Origin: Hippophae tibetana
Taxonomy: Eukaryota > Streptophyta > Magnoliopsida > Rosales > Elaeagnaceae
Assembly: GCA_037013495.1 (NCBI GenBank)
Contig: CM072812.1
Location: 71,121,340 to 71,185,339 of the forward strand
Direction: 5' to 3'
DNA length: 64,000 nt
Positions 24,901-38,500 of this stretch are shown here, one piece after another. The notes beneath the pieces were generated by a model. That model searched no databases. It saw nothing but the letters and a program-made list of their open reading frames with translations, and was not told where the DNA came from. The first letter of the stretch is position 1. The number at the start of each line of letters is the position of its first letter. Position numbers and translations under genes: made by a program.

Positions 24901-27485
24901 ACATAAAGAAGTATCCGAGCTATAGCCTCTAATATAAATTTGAGGTTTATGTCTTTTTTCTTGTGAAGCACAATCCTTGAGGCGGTTGAGGCTTAAGCCT
25001 CGAAATTTTTTGATTTTTTGTAAGTTGGGTCATGGGCTATCCACTACAACCCGACCCAAGTTTATTTTAAAAATCATAAATTAAAAAAATATAAAAATAA
25101 AAAACTCAATTCATACACAGAACAAATAAGGGAAAAAAAATTTAATTCTTCCCACTCTACCTCCAAGCCCCCATCGTTGTTCTGAGTTCACAATGTTCTT
25201 GTGAATTTCAGTGCTTGCTTATTTGCTTATGTATTAATTAGTTTGAATATTGAATATTTGTATCACAATTAGAAACCATAGAATATTAATTAATTTTTAG
25301 TTATCTATTTATCTCTTTTTTATCATTACATAGTGGTGAAATTCTTCCATGATGTTATTCATCTTTTCAAAGAAGAAATGTTCCCTGCTTAACTTTCTTT
25401 GTATGTGATGCCTGTGATGCCAACACTTATCTATATATATAGATGTAGCTTATACTGTTCAATAAGAGCATATCTATGTCTCGAATCCAGTGCCTCTTGC
25501 ATGTTTAACGAGCACTCTACAATTTGAGCTACACCTCCATATTGAGTAGTGAGATCTGCTTTGCTTAATTAATTTTTATTTTCATCCTTATTGGGTTTAT
25601 ATTTCTTATTATTTATATTTTTAAAGTTTCTTTGAAGGATACATTTGAGGCTTATGCCTCAGACTTCCTTGAGGCTTATGCCTTGACTCATTGGAGGAAA
25701 ACATCTAGGTATAACTTGGAAAAATTCAGTCCAAAATCAGCATGCTATAGTCAAGTGTCCAACACCAAAAGAAGAGTAACATATCCGTTCCAGGCAATAG
25801 ATGTTGAAATCATGCTTAATTGAAAATCATATATTTAATTATATTCCTGTATCACAAAAGGACAATTAAACAGCAAGAGACAAGAAAAGGGAAAAAGAGT
25901 CCCCAGCTACTGCACCTTTCCTCAAAACAAGAGACGAAGCGATGAAGTAGCAGAAATAGAAACAAAAGAATTCACCTGGCTTCCGTCTTTGCCTTGCAGG
26001 TTTCATGATAGTTGAGTCTCCTTTACTAATGCCACGGTTAACGCCCACGCTTATGTTGCACTTCATTGATGATTTTCCAGGTCCTACTTTCTGAATGTTT
26101 CGACTGTCAACAAGGACAAGTTTAATAGTACGATTATCATTCCCTGATACTCTACCCTGATTTGAGACGGTGATTGGAGTGAGAGGGCAGTTTTCCCCCT
26201 GAGAGGGACGTTTCCTAACGCTTTTTTTCCGGTCTTTCATAAGTTGGTGCTCCTTCAAGGGAAATATGTGTCAGTGAGTCCAAAACACTCATAAAGCATC
26301 AATTCCATCTGAAGGAAAAGGATGGAAATAGACAGTAGAGACTAACCAAGGCTTCAACAAATATCTTAAATCTACGAGGCTTCAGGTGAAGCTTTGATGC
26401 TTTGCAGCTGTATTTTTCCAATAAAGACCACCTGTAACAATTTCATGCATGTTACGAGAGATCACAAGATCTCATCTTATTCCACAAGAAAGTTCTAAGA
26501 ATAAAAGTAATATCTATTTTCAGAGAGCTGCTTAATACCATATTGCCCGCACTATATCTATTACAGGCATGATGAGAATAAGGAAAGGTAAACATTAATG
26601 CTTCTAAGCAAATATAATCTATGATATCTAAATGAGATAAGTTAATATGCCCTAAGTATGAAATTTCAAATCCAGAGTTCAACATCATTGATCCTCTACC
26701 ACAGTTCCACAACTGAGTCAAAAACAACTGACAGCCAGCAAGAAAAAATGAAACAATTAATGTTAGTATTACCATCGAAGCATTGCAGCATTAGTATCTC
26801 TAGAGTTCTTTGCATCCAGATATAATCCAGGACCTAGGAGCTTGTTCATACGCCTCACAAGTCGATAGTAATAATGTCTGACCTGAAAATTGTGAAAACA
26901 AATGAAAGTTTCAATACAATATAGTAAACTAATACTCAGAATATATTCTTAAGAGAATCAAAAACTATGAAAAAATTTCGTAAAAATAACCTATGAATCA
27001 TTGAATAAAAGAAAACTCAATGAGATTTTTGCATCAAATACCTGATCCTTATTTTTACTTTGGACACGGCTAGTGATCTTTTCAAAATTCTGCAATCAAT
27101 GGATAAAGAAGTTTAGGAATAATTCTGGCATGACGTAAATAGTCTAAATAGCAAGAGTAAACACTGATAATAACTTACCTTGCCAACTTGTCGTAATGCA
27201 GTAAAGAAACTTTCTTCCTCTTGACGTGTCCAGGCAGCCCATTGTCGTGTTGGCTTTTTTACTGCAGCAGACATTCATACGATAACTAAAGCTTATATTG
27301 TCTCACTCATGATTACAGCATAGTCATCGTGCTAAGCAATCAAATAAACAGTGTAATAAAATACCAGGCTGCAGTGGCACAACATGAGCGGGAGTAAACG
27401 AGGCCACACTATGTTCCCCTTCCCGAACTGCAATATTCTCTGGATGAAGGTGGGCCTCAGATTCAAAGATGACCTGTGACTCCAT
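21903..27485 (-). CDS. TKI1: TSL-kinase interacting protein 1-like, SANT/Myb protein
   Basis: The Arabidopsis relative binds the TOUSLED kinase, which acts in the nucleus in chromatin and replication-linked processes. I place 13 coding exons on the minus strand: 27485-27365, 27261-27179, 27089-27042, 26882-26773, 26431-26347, 26252-25976, 24344-24213, 23934-23792, 23704-23466, 23368-22996, 22910-22506, 22401-22276 and 22136-21903. All introns are GT-AG and the total is 2376 nt, giving 791 residues plus stop with no internal stop. Residues 48-98 form a SANT/Myb-like domain (QWAAWTRQEEESFFTALRQ, then KNKDQVRHYYYRLVRRM). A basic stretch follows (KDRKKSVRKRPSQ). The rest is mostly polar and low in recognised domains, apart from a conserved block around LELTLSSRKKISSVAEHL and WTLDSVVTAADVY. 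The ATG at 27485 opens MESQVIFESE. A copy of exons 10-11 is found at 52471-53336. The symbol is assigned by resemblance to the Arabidopsis gene. Confidence 0.9.
24870..25690. repeat. dispersed repeat in TKI1-like intron, palindromic GAGGCTTAAGCCTC words
   Basis: The long intron 24345-25975 contains repeated and inverted GAGGCTTA(A/T)GCCTC motifs at about 24877, 24981-24998, 25647 and 25668, together with CTTGAGGCT phrases at both sides. This looks like one inserted element with inverted end motifs, about 0.8 kb. The family is not recognised and target duplications were not identified. Confidence 0.5.
25472..25538 (-). repeat. tRNA-Ala-like sequence (SINE head or pseudo-tRNA)
   Basis: The minus strand reads GGAGGTGTAGCTCAAATTG, TAGAGTGCTCG, then GGATTCGAGAC. 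This has the layout of a plant tRNA-Ala with A box (TAGCTCAAATTG) and B box (GGATTCGAGAC). The acceptor stem does not pair and the anticodon loop reads AAC instead of AGC, so it is not a functional tRNA gene. It lies in an intron of the TKI1-like gene. Confidence 0.6.
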
Positions 27486-27787
27486 CAGCAATTTAAATCC
27501 ATCGCACCAAATCTATCTGTTAATGATGCCATTGACTTCAGGAAGCTCTAAGTGATGCTCTAGATTGTCCTTAAGATCGATGCTAACTAGGTCTTATGAG
27601 TCTTTGGTAGCATTACTCCAAAGAATTCCAACATTCAAGACAAATTCGCATTCCAAACCAAACCAATCTTAAATTCCCAAATTTGAGACTTCCCAAACTT
27701 AGCAAAAGTTGGACCAAGTTCAATGTTGAAATTAAGGGTTTGGCCAAAAAAATAAAAATTGTTGTAAATCCTGGGACGAACCTCACC

Positions 27788-27985
27788 TTATTGGATGAAA
27801 GCCCACGCTAAGAAGAGTTTGCTGGTTAAAAATATCGACGGTCAACAACTGTTCCGTCGGGGGCAGAATGAGCAGAATAGATCGCAAGCTCGTGAAACTT
27901 CTATCGGGGTTCCAGCGGCGGCAGCGTCTGGGACCACTCAAGTTAGAAGGCCGGCAACGTCTGAAGTTATATGAAATCAAGAAAA
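27788..27985 (-). promoter_or_regulatory. probable 5' UTR exon of the TKI1-like gene
   Basis: A GC-richer stretch unlike its surroundings ends, on the minus strand, in CCAATAAG|GTGAGG, a good 5' splice site. It would join to an acceptor shortly above the ATG at 27485. It carries no ATG-led frame of the gene. The transcription start, somewhere above 27980, cannot be fixed. Confidence 0.45.
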
Positions 27986-29545
27986 GTGTAACATAGAATT
28001 AGATTTTCGATGTGTACATGTATTAGATCCAAACAAATACATTAAATTGGGACTTTTCTTTTAAAAAAAAAAAAAAACAACCACAACACAAGAAATATAT
28101 ATCGAACAATTTTATCTTTCCTTCCCTGAGTTCCTCTATCCTTGAACAATCAATCAATTAGGCCTAAAGTTTCGTAGTAATATAAACTATAAATACCAAC
28201 TACAAAAAGGATCAAATAACTAAAGCTGTAAGATCAAATTTATCAATACCTGAAAGAAATTTCTGGGCATGAACAAACCCTAATCTATATCTGAAACTTC
28301 AAATATTCAACAAATCACAAATTTGCAGAAAAACCTCTACTATTCGAGAAGGGTGAGAAAAGGAAATTAGGGATTTTACTCAAGAAAAAATAAAATAAAA
28401 TTTTAGAATATAGAATAAACCGTCATTAGTTAATTTAATTCAACTTCAAACTTAGTCAAAAAATTACAAAGTAGAAACATAAGTCACTGAAAAAAATATA
28501 TATATATATATTCTAAGTAAAGGAAAATTGTGGGGAATATTATTTTTAAAATTTTCATTTTTTTTTCTTTTCTTCAGATATGTCAATAACCATGGTATAT
28601 AAACTCTTAGGTTTATTTATTTATGTTAATTTGATGTATTAAATTATCTAAAAAAAATAGATAAAATAATATAATATAATTTTTAATATTTTGGTTTATG
28701 AATAGATCAATTGCGTTGTTAAGGTTGGTACCTTTCTTAGGCAATTTGCTATTCCACTATTGCTAATGCCTTTCTTAGGCAATTAGATAATGATAACAGC
28801 TGTAACAAAATTCTTATTTCACTTTCATAGTTGTTACTTTACTTTTCATATCACGTTCAAAAATCAAAATCTACATTTTATAAAAGTATAACTTCAACAT
28901 CAGATGCTTGCTTTCAGAAAAAGAAAAAAAGTCAGATGCTTGTTTATTATTAAAATTCTTCCTTTTGCCCTTTTCAATCATCACTTCAAATGTTCAACCA
29001 TATCTGGACTATTATAGGTTGTGTATAAAAACTAGGCAACAAATTGAATTGTACTTAAAATTTTGCAGCCCATGGGTTCGCATATCAAATTCGTTGTAAT
29101 AACATTGTTTAATTTGATCCAAAACTAGATACATAAGATATCTGGGTACATTTATTTGATGAAGTTCAAACAAGATTCAACAATGTTTTAACTTGAGACT
29201 GAAGGAGTATTAACTTTTAACCATTAGACAAGGCCATCGACTCAAAAATAGTTCCATGAAAACTAAAGATATTCGTTTGTGAAATAATCAGATCACAAAT
29301 ATGCACCACTTCACTTGTTATCATGGATCAAGGTATTCATAATTTCCTCAATATATCTGCGATATTTTTCACTTGTATATTAGAATATCCGTGTTTACAA
29401 AATAAATTGAAGCCTATAGCAAAGAATCTATCCTACCTGCATAAAGCTTATCATTTTTTAGTGGCCTCTAAAGAAGCAGTAAGATATCAAGTTTGTTCCA
29501 CTAGCTCCTGGCCAACTTGTTTCAAAAATCACACCAAGAACCTCA
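27986..29545. other. spacer between the two minus-strand genes
   Basis: AT-rich, with a short direct repeat of CTTTCTTAGGCAATT near 28732-28785. I find no exon with splice support. It should contain the promoter of the TKI1-like gene (nearer 28000-28400) and the 3' end of the PGK-TrmB gene (just below 29546). Confidence 0.55.
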
Positions 29546-32500
29546 CTAGCTGGATGTTGATTTAGAAAACAGTAGTCTGTACATAGGAGCACCACGATCT
29601 AAGACATGTCGCTCCCAATCTGACTGAACTCCAAATGGGTTCTCCTTAAGCCACCCTTGGTTGTATTCGTCATCACCTTCATGCATGAGAAGTTTACCCT
29701 TGCCATATTTCAAGAAATCCTCTTTCATTCTCACGGCAACTTCTTCTACGTCCGATTGCAGAAAGACCTACAAATTGCGACCAAAGTTATTATTGTAGTG
29801 ACTGGACTATAGAATTGATACCAGCTTGCTTGTGAAATTGTCTTTAAGTAGTTGATGCATGAAAATAATGGAAGGAAGCCAACAGTTCTTGGTTAAACAA
29901 GTGACTGATCGACATAACTTATGTAATTGGACCAGACTTGAAAAATTGGATTTGATAAAATTATACTACTACCTTTCCATTACATACTAGGAGATCTGTC
30001 ACCGCTTCAACTAATGACCTTTGCAACATTCTCCATCTATGCTCTGGCTTGTTGAAATCAGGATTCGGACACTGGGTGGGGAAAAAAATCCCACTTTAAT
30101 TAGGACATTTATAGTTTGCACAAGTAACTCAAAATGTCTATAGCATGACTTCATTTCTAGGCAGCGGGATTTCTTATTTTTCAAATGATAACAAGAGAAG
30201 GAAGGCTTCAAATGTTATTGTTGTAATTTCTTGATAAATGCTATAACCTAATAAAAATATGAAATAAGATAGAAATTGCCCTTTAAAGATCCATACTAGC
30301 TTGGCTAACATGTGCCATCCTTCTGCCAAAATTCTTAGCTTATACGTTTCTTAAATGCATAAACGATATAATTCCTAGAGTTTTACTTGTATCACATGCT
30401 TGATATCAAAGTCTGAGAGGCACATCAGCATGAATCATAAAAACTTTGATAAAAGAAATAGGAAATTCAAGTGATGTAAGATGGTACTCCCAACCTGTAT
30501 TGACACAAGAACTAATTTTCCAGGATAGCTACAAACTATAGAACGAAAGGTTGATGTTGCATTTGTTGCAATGAAGTACCTGGTGCAGACAAAAACAAGA
30601 CAGATTGGCTAAGCTGATAAATACCATTTAGGTAATAATAACAGCCAAAGTGATGATCCCTCAACCACGAGATTTTAGAGACACTAACTAGATGCATTGA
30701 AGTTCATCATGAACTTCTTTGCCAACCAATTACAATTTGTAATAAGTTCAAAACAGTATGAGACTGAGCCTGCAACCCTTACACATTCCTTATGTCAAGT
30801 TGTCTTATTGAATGCAAGCCACGGCTCACAAGCTGAAAGAAAGTTACAACTTATTAATTGATAATAAACAATTAATAATTTCGTAAAAAGGACTAAAAAA
30901 TCCAAGGGCAGGAAACCTTTTCATTAATCTCTATACCGAGAAAATTCCAATCCTTCCTTTTGTTAGCCATTCCTAAAAGAAAAAGTCCATTGCCTGTCAT
31001 ACATATCCTAAACTCAGTAGATAACCAGGCCCATTATATCTCAGAAATACATGGAAGAACATAATTCTTTCAAAGAAAACCAAAAAAAGGCGGAAATATG
31101 GGATTCCATTATATCTCAGAATATGAAACTGAAAAGGGCATGTTTTTGGCAAATAGAGCTAGTAACTATCCGATCCAGAAAGGAGAAAACAATACAGTGA
31201 GGGAAAAAATTTCAAACCAAGCTAATATTTAGCAACCACTATTCTTTCAAAGAAAACCACAGAAACGAGATTCTCATTATGAGCCAAAACATTAGACTAG
31301 AACATAATTCATCTATGGTAAGGAAACCCTAATAGTAATTCTATCAATTAATGAATTATCCATAATATAAGCATCAAGATGACAAGCAAATAACTAAAAC
31401 AATTGGAATTCCCGACCGAATAAATTGTATATTGTGTGTTTGCTTCTAGACTTACTGAACTTTCAGAAGAATGGTATCGGTTGGTCACTTTCTTTCCAAC
31501 TTTCCTAATTAGCACACAATTATAACAAAACTAAACCATAGTAATCAGGGCAAAAGGGGGTAAAAAGCATACCACTTCCGATATCAACAACTAATGGTTG
31601 AGCTCGGTTAGTAAAAATATCATTCCAGTCAATCTTAAATGGGTATGCCTGCATAAAGAAATTACTATAAATTAAAATAATATCCTTAGATTTAAATTTA
31701 ATGTATGTAATACGTTAAATAAGATAAGATCTTAATGAAAAGAAAATACATAAAATATATATATAAAAGTAAGAATATAAAATAAGTAAACTATGGAATA
31801 GATTGTAGGACTAAGAGAGGCTAGAACAAATGCGTTCTGTTATATTGTTATATTTTTTGAATGAATTCGTACACAACTTTACTCTCAATTTATAATACAA
31901 ATAAATGATCAAAAAAAAGAAAAACAAATTAAAGACAAAATCAATTTACATTTGAATTTCAAATATTTCAACACTTTCTCTCAAATTAGAACATAAATAC
32001 TAATTATATCCAAGTCGTAGAGAAGTCATCGAAGTTTGGTCGGTGAGATCCTTTTGTAAATATATCTGTTTGTTCTTTTGTGGGAACATAAGTCATGCAG
32101 ATAGTTCTGTCTTTTTTCTTCTCTTTGATAACATGTCTTAGTTCTGTTATGTTCTACTGGATTATGAGAGATATTGATGACGATTTTGTTATCACAGAAG
32201 AATTTAATCGAAGATTATACTATGATCTGAAGTTCATTCAAAAGATTTTTTAACCATAAGACTTCACAAATTCCTTGTACAACTGCTCTAAACTCTGCTT
32301 TAACACTGCTCCTTGTGATCACGTTCGGTTTTTTTACTTTTTCAGGTTACTAAATTTCCAAAAATAAAAGTACAATATCCTATAGTGGATCTTCTATCTT
32401 CTACTAAACCAACCCAATCTGCATCAGTAAAGAATTTTATATCACTATTTCCACTTCTTTGAAGAGTGCATGTGTTGACTGACGACGCTAACTGCAAATG

Positions 32501-35500
32501 TGATATCAAGCCAAGTTTGAGACAAATAGATCAGTTTTCATACTAATTTTTGATATCTATCTATGTCTATTGGTTTTCCCTAATTTTCATTCATTTTCCA
32601 ACTTCTATTAGAATGCCACTAGGTTTACAACCGAACATACCGGTTTCCGTAAGAATATCAAGAATGTATTTCCGTTGGGATACACTTATTCCTTTTTTTG
32701 ATCTTACAACTTCCATCCCTAGAAAATACCTCATTTGTCCCAAATTCTTAACTTTGAATTCTGTGGAAATTGTTTTTTCAACCTTTCGATTTCACCTAAA
32801 TCATGATTATATCATCAACATATACTATCAAGACAACTTTTTTCCTATTTCTAGTATGACAAAACAATATTGTATGATCTGATTACCTCTATTGATACTC
32901 TTGTTTCTTCATCACTTTTGTAAATCTATCAAACCAAACTCTAGGAGATTGTTTAAGGTCATAGAGTGATTTCTTTAGTTTAAATATAGTATTTTCTCCT
33001 TTACTGAGGTATAATTATAAAGACTTCTTCTAATTTTCCATTAAGTAATGCATTTTTTATATCATTTTTGATGTAGTGGTCAATCTAAATTAGCTGCTAA
33101 AGATAAAAGAACCTTGACTGTATTGAGTTTAGCCAATAGTGTAAATGTTTCAGTGTAATCAATCCCATAAGTTTGTGTAAATCATTTTGCAACCAAACGA
33201 GCTTTTTACCTTTCTATTGTCCCATCAACATTATATTTTATTGTAAAAATCTACTTACAACCAACAAGAGTTTCCTTTTGTTAGTTTTGTCACACCCTAA
33301 GTATTATCTTTTTCGAGGGCTTTTATTTCTTCCATAACAACTTCATTTCATTCTAGGACTCTCAAGGCCTCATGACTATCTTTGTGTATTTTTATTCTAT
33401 CAAAGTTAGTGATAAAAGCACGAAAGTCAAAAGACAATGTTTTATAAGAAACAAATCTAGAAATTGGATGAAGAGTACAAGATCGTGTTTGTTTTCTAAG
33501 AGCAATGGAGAACTCATGAGATTTAGTGGATTCAGAGTTACCTGGATTCAATGTAGACTCATGGTTATTTTAATGGATTCAGAGTTACCTGAATTCAATG
33601 CAGACTCATGGTTATTTTAATTTATCACCGATTTTGACTCTTGAAATGCTTCAAGTGTGAAGCTCTTCTCTATCAATTTTGACCTCCATGAGTGAGTTAC
33701 TATATCTTTGTTATGTTTATCTATTTCTGCCCCTGAGTTCAAGTTACTCTCAATGGTGCAACGAGGTGTGTTTGGCTAACAATCTGGTTCAGACTCAATG
33801 TATGGGTTATTACTTTGTTTGTGAGTAATTTTGTAAAAAGAATTAAGAATGAGGTCATAGTTCAAGTATTGATCAAAAGTTCTACTCTTTGTTATACCAT
33901 TTTCTCCCTGAGGAGAGGTCTTTTGGTAGTAAGGAATGTTCTCAAAAAATGTGACATCGAAACTAACAAAAATCTTATGAGTAGATGGATAGCATTTGTA
34001 ACCTTTTGAGTAGAAGAATAACCAATAAAATGCATTTAATAGCTTTTGGATCTAATTTAGATTTGTGTTTTGAATGGTTTTGAATATTTATACAACCAAA
34101 TACTTTTAGGGTCAAGGTAGATTATAAATGTGAAAGAGTAAAGGAATTTTGTAATTTTTTGAGAGGAGTTTCAAATGAAAGAACCTGATTGGGATATGAT
34201 TAATGAGATATGCGGAAGTGAGAACATCTCCTCGAAAACTTTTTGGCATGTTTATGGTAAACATCAAAGTCCGTGCTACTTTGAGGAGATGTTTATTCTT
34301 ATGTTCAGCTATCCCATTTTGTTGGGGTGTGTCCACACAAGAATTTTAATTTATTATCCCATGATTTTGAAGATAATTTGTAAATTATGATTGAAATACT
34401 CAATGTCATTATTAATAAAGGTGACGAACATAAGTATCATCAATAAAGGTGACGAACCACTTATTCTAAGTATGATTAAGGATACAAGATGGTCCCCACA
34501 CATCATTGAGAATCAAAGTAAAGGGTTTGGAGGATTTATATGGTACTCTGGAAAAGAGGTATGTTTATGTTTTGCAAACTTACAAATTTCACAATGAAGT
34601 TTAACTATTTTATTATTTGAAAAAATAGAAGGAAATAACAATTACAGATAATGAAAATTTGGATGCCTCATTCTATTATGACATAACAATATTTCGCTAT
34701 CACTAGGATCAGAAACAGAATTACAAATAGCAATTGACTAATTCCACTCGCTTTAATCTCAACAAAATAGTACATACCATCACACTCTCTAACACTACCA
34801 ATCATTGTCCTCGATAATAAGTTCTAAAAGACACAATAAGATGGAAAAAAATTAGCAGAACAATGATAGGCTTTTGTCAATTGATTAATGGGAATTAAGT
34901 TACAAAATAAGTTCAGCACATGAAATATAAAATTGTAAGTTATAGAATTCGAGATTCGAATACTCCCTTTTTCCAATAACAGACGATAGAAATCTGTTTG
35001 CAATTCTATCTTTAAGATTTTCAACACAAAGTGTATAAGTGGTAAATAAATTATATGCACCGATCATATAATCTGACGCTCCATAATCAACAATCCAAGG
35101 GATTTTTTTTTTTAAAACTGGTAACAAAAGCATTAAGTGATTACCTTTGTAAACTAATGAGGTAAATGACTAACCCGTATTTTGAAAATTGAAAAACAAT
35201 TTATAAAGTTGATCTAGTTGAGTTGAATTAAAAACAATCTTCGTAATAGGAGTAAATCTCTCGTACGACTTACAAGACATCTCTAGCTGTGGGTAAAAAT
35301 AGATAAGTCTTACCGATTGAAAGAATCGTCGAATGGATGAGCCAAGATGTAATTATAGAATTTTTCGAGCTCCAACATTGGAATGCATCAAAATTTGTTA
35401 TTATTGGCTTTCTCGTGTCTCAAGTAAGATAACCCAGTTTTCCCTTTCCATTGATAACTAATTTTACCAATTTAGCCCATTCCTTGAAATTTCTACAATT

Positions 35501-38500
35501 TACTTTTTCTACAGAGAGTTGTAGAAATGGACTATCATTTGAACTCATGATAGTAATAGGTTTTGAATTTTTGTTAAGAATTTCAGAGCTTGTTTTTGAT
35601 TTATTAGAAGCTAATAGATCTTCCATTGCTCCAATACCATATGGAATATGCTCTAGGACTAATAGAGGTTAGAACAAATGTATTCTGTTATATTTTCTTA
35701 ATAAATTTGTACACAAATTTACTCTCAACTGATAATACAAGTAAATGATCAAAAGGAAAACTAATTAAAGGCAAAATATCCTCTCAATAATTCAAATAAT
35801 ATACTAACCATGTACAACTCACTAAAATCATTACACTAAATGCAAAATAAATTTACATTTGAATTTCAAATAGGAAAAAATATCACAAAGATCCTTATGA
35901 AATTAAAAAAATTGCAAACATAATTGATAAAGTTATTACCATATTTTATCCCCGTTCTGTAACTAGAATATCCCTGATAATTTTTATTTATTTTTAAATA
36001 AATTTAAAGTTATTGAATGTCTCTATTTAGCATCATTTTTATAAATAAATGGATTATTATATAAGTAAAGCGATCAAAATAGCCTTCCACCTTTTCAAAT
36101 ATTTCAGCATAAACTATTACTAGCTTTAGCACTCCCCTTCAAAATGGAGCATAAATACTCAACATGCCCAATTTGGAACATAAAGATAAAAATAAGCTTT
36201 TGGTAATGGCCTTAGTCAATATATCTCTTAATTGCTCATCTGGTTTAACATAAGGAGTACACAAGTCCCCATTTATTACCACCTTTCTTATGAAGTAACA
36301 ATCTACTTTTATATGTTTAATTCCCTCATGGAAAGTAGGATTACTACATGGTCATAGGACTTTTTGCTCCAATACCCATTTCATTCATCGGATTCTAATC
36401 CACACCAATTCGTATGAAGTCTGAGTCGTAGCTCAATATTCTGCTTCAACACTAGAATGGGCTATCACATTTTGTTTTTTGCTTCTCCAAGTAACCAATA
36501 GTTGATTTTTTCGGTACGTGAACCTCTAAAAGGTATCTATTTTTGTCTTCAGTAGTTCCATTTTGTTGAGATGTTTGAACACAAGATGATTCATAAATAA
36601 CCCTATTTTTAGAACAAACCATGGAAACATAATAACTCAAGAGCATTATCAAAACGAAATATATGCACAAGAACACCAAATCGAGTCTTTATTTCATTAA
36701 AAAAAAGATTGAATTACAAAAGAAACTTCAGACTTATTTTTTAATAAATATAACCAAGTGACTCGAGAAAAATCATCAATAAAACTTCAAAAATATCTAT
36801 AGCTTTTATTGTTGGGAATGCGACAAGATCCTCCAAATTTCTGAATGCACTAATAAAAAAAGACTACAACTATGTTTATTCACTACAAAAGGATAAGGGG
36901 ACCAATAATGTTTGTCTAGTTTCCTAACACTCTAATTTAGACACACTACTAGGAGAAAAGCCCATAAGATGCAGAAGACGAATATAAGAATATCCCAGCT
37001 GACAATGCCATTGAAACACCTCATCAGAAGCATAAGCATGAAAAAAAACTGTTGTAGGAAGAGTTTATCCAATTGGTAAACTTCGTGAACCAAGTATCCA
37101 CTACCAATCGTCTTCCTCATATAAAGATCCTAAAGACACAATATGTGAGAAAGAAGGTGACAAAACAATTGAAAGCCTTAGTTAATTGACTAACATTTAA
37201 TAAATTAGTTGGAATATGGGAAACATAAAGCACTGACAACAAGGATAAGTGGGGAAGGATAAGTAGGGAATAAGGGACACAGTGCCTTCACCAACAACTG
37301 AGGAAGTAGAACCATCAGCTAAGGTGATAAATTTATCAACAGAGTTTCTTACGGTAGAGGTAAAGATAAAAGACATACCTGTCATATAAGATATAGCACC
37401 TAAATCAATGGTCCAAGATGAAGAGGAGGTAGAGAATGCAGCAATACCTAACTCAATTAAAGTAGCAATCTGAGATGATGTAGGAACATGTTGTCAGAGT
37501 TGGTTGTACTCATCTCGTAAAAGGATAACAAACTCAATTGGTTGCTCCGAGGGTACGATAGCAGAGGCATAAGTATCACGATTGTCAAAATGAACCTGAT
37601 TAGCCATGGGAGGTTTGCCAATTTTTTTGCTAACACCAAACCAAAAAATGGTTATTTCTCCCACAATGAACACAAATAACGATCACCTCAGCCACGATCA
37701 TGACCTTAATCTCCCCTTGAATCATGGCCACGACATCTACCAAACTGAAAACCATGACCTCGACCAGAAGTAAGCAAGGGAGATGCATCTTGGGAAAGGG
37801 ACATATATAGAGTTGAGACTTTGTGGCACGAGCGCATCACCCAAGCATAAGCAAAGCAAATCACCCAAGCATAAGCAAAGCAAATCACCCAAGCATAAGC
37901 AGAACGCATAACCCAAGCATAACCAGAACACATAACCCAAGCATAAGCAGAACACATAACCCAGGCATAAGCAGAGCGAATTCATGGTAGTTGATCACTA
38001 GCCAAGATAGTTTGCTTCAAATGAGAATACTCTAAATCAAGCCCAGAGAGAAACTTAACTACATAAAACTCTTCTCGTTAACGCTCAAGACTGTCCAAAT
38101 CAGATGTGACAGGATGATATAGTTTAATTTCTTCCAAAAAATCGACCAAAATTCAAGTAAAAAATTCTTGAGAATATTGATCAAGCACAGCCTCCAAAAC
38201 CTCATTTTGTTGTAGCAAAAAACATATAATTTTGAGCAATTTGAACCTCCATGTTATTCCACAACCAACTCCGAACCATCGATTGTCTTTTTTCCAATTC
38301 TTAAATTCTAGTTTATCACGCGTTGGGGAATCATCTGAAAAAGTATCTTTTTCTTTAGCTTCGAGAAACACCATAATTGCTTGAGACCCATTAAATTTTT
38401 AGAATCATTCAGTTTGAAAGTTGCAATCTAAAGAGATGAAGTTTCATCTATACTTGTTAAAGGAGAGGAAACTGTAATAGGAACAAGTATCAAAGGATCC

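Larger units (their letters stand above)
31794..35873 (-). mobile_element. Ty1/copia element with 180-bp LTRs, in intron 7
   Basis: The 3' LTR is 31794-31973 and the 5' LTR begins at 35642; they share TAGAACAAATG, TTCTGTTATAT and AATTTACATTTGAATTTC. The 5' LTR carries extra sequence (35771-35845) and its far edge is unclear. The order on the minus strand is PBS, gag, protease, integrase, RT, RNase H. The copy is heavily broken by stops and frame changes. Confidence 0.8.

Noticed and set aside
25472..25538. Functional tRNA-Ala gene
   Set aside because: Acceptor stem does not pair, the 3' part is degenerate and the anticodon loop is altered; recorded as a tRNA-like repeat instead.
29323..29565. 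Plus-strand frame of 80 codons near the 3' end of the methyltransferase gene
   Set aside because: Partly overlaps the terminal exon on the other strand and shows no family resemblance.
37832..37975. Regular short repeats resembling a CRISPR array
   Set aside because: The units abut without unique spacers, lie in a plant retrotransposon gag and vary as a minisatellite does.
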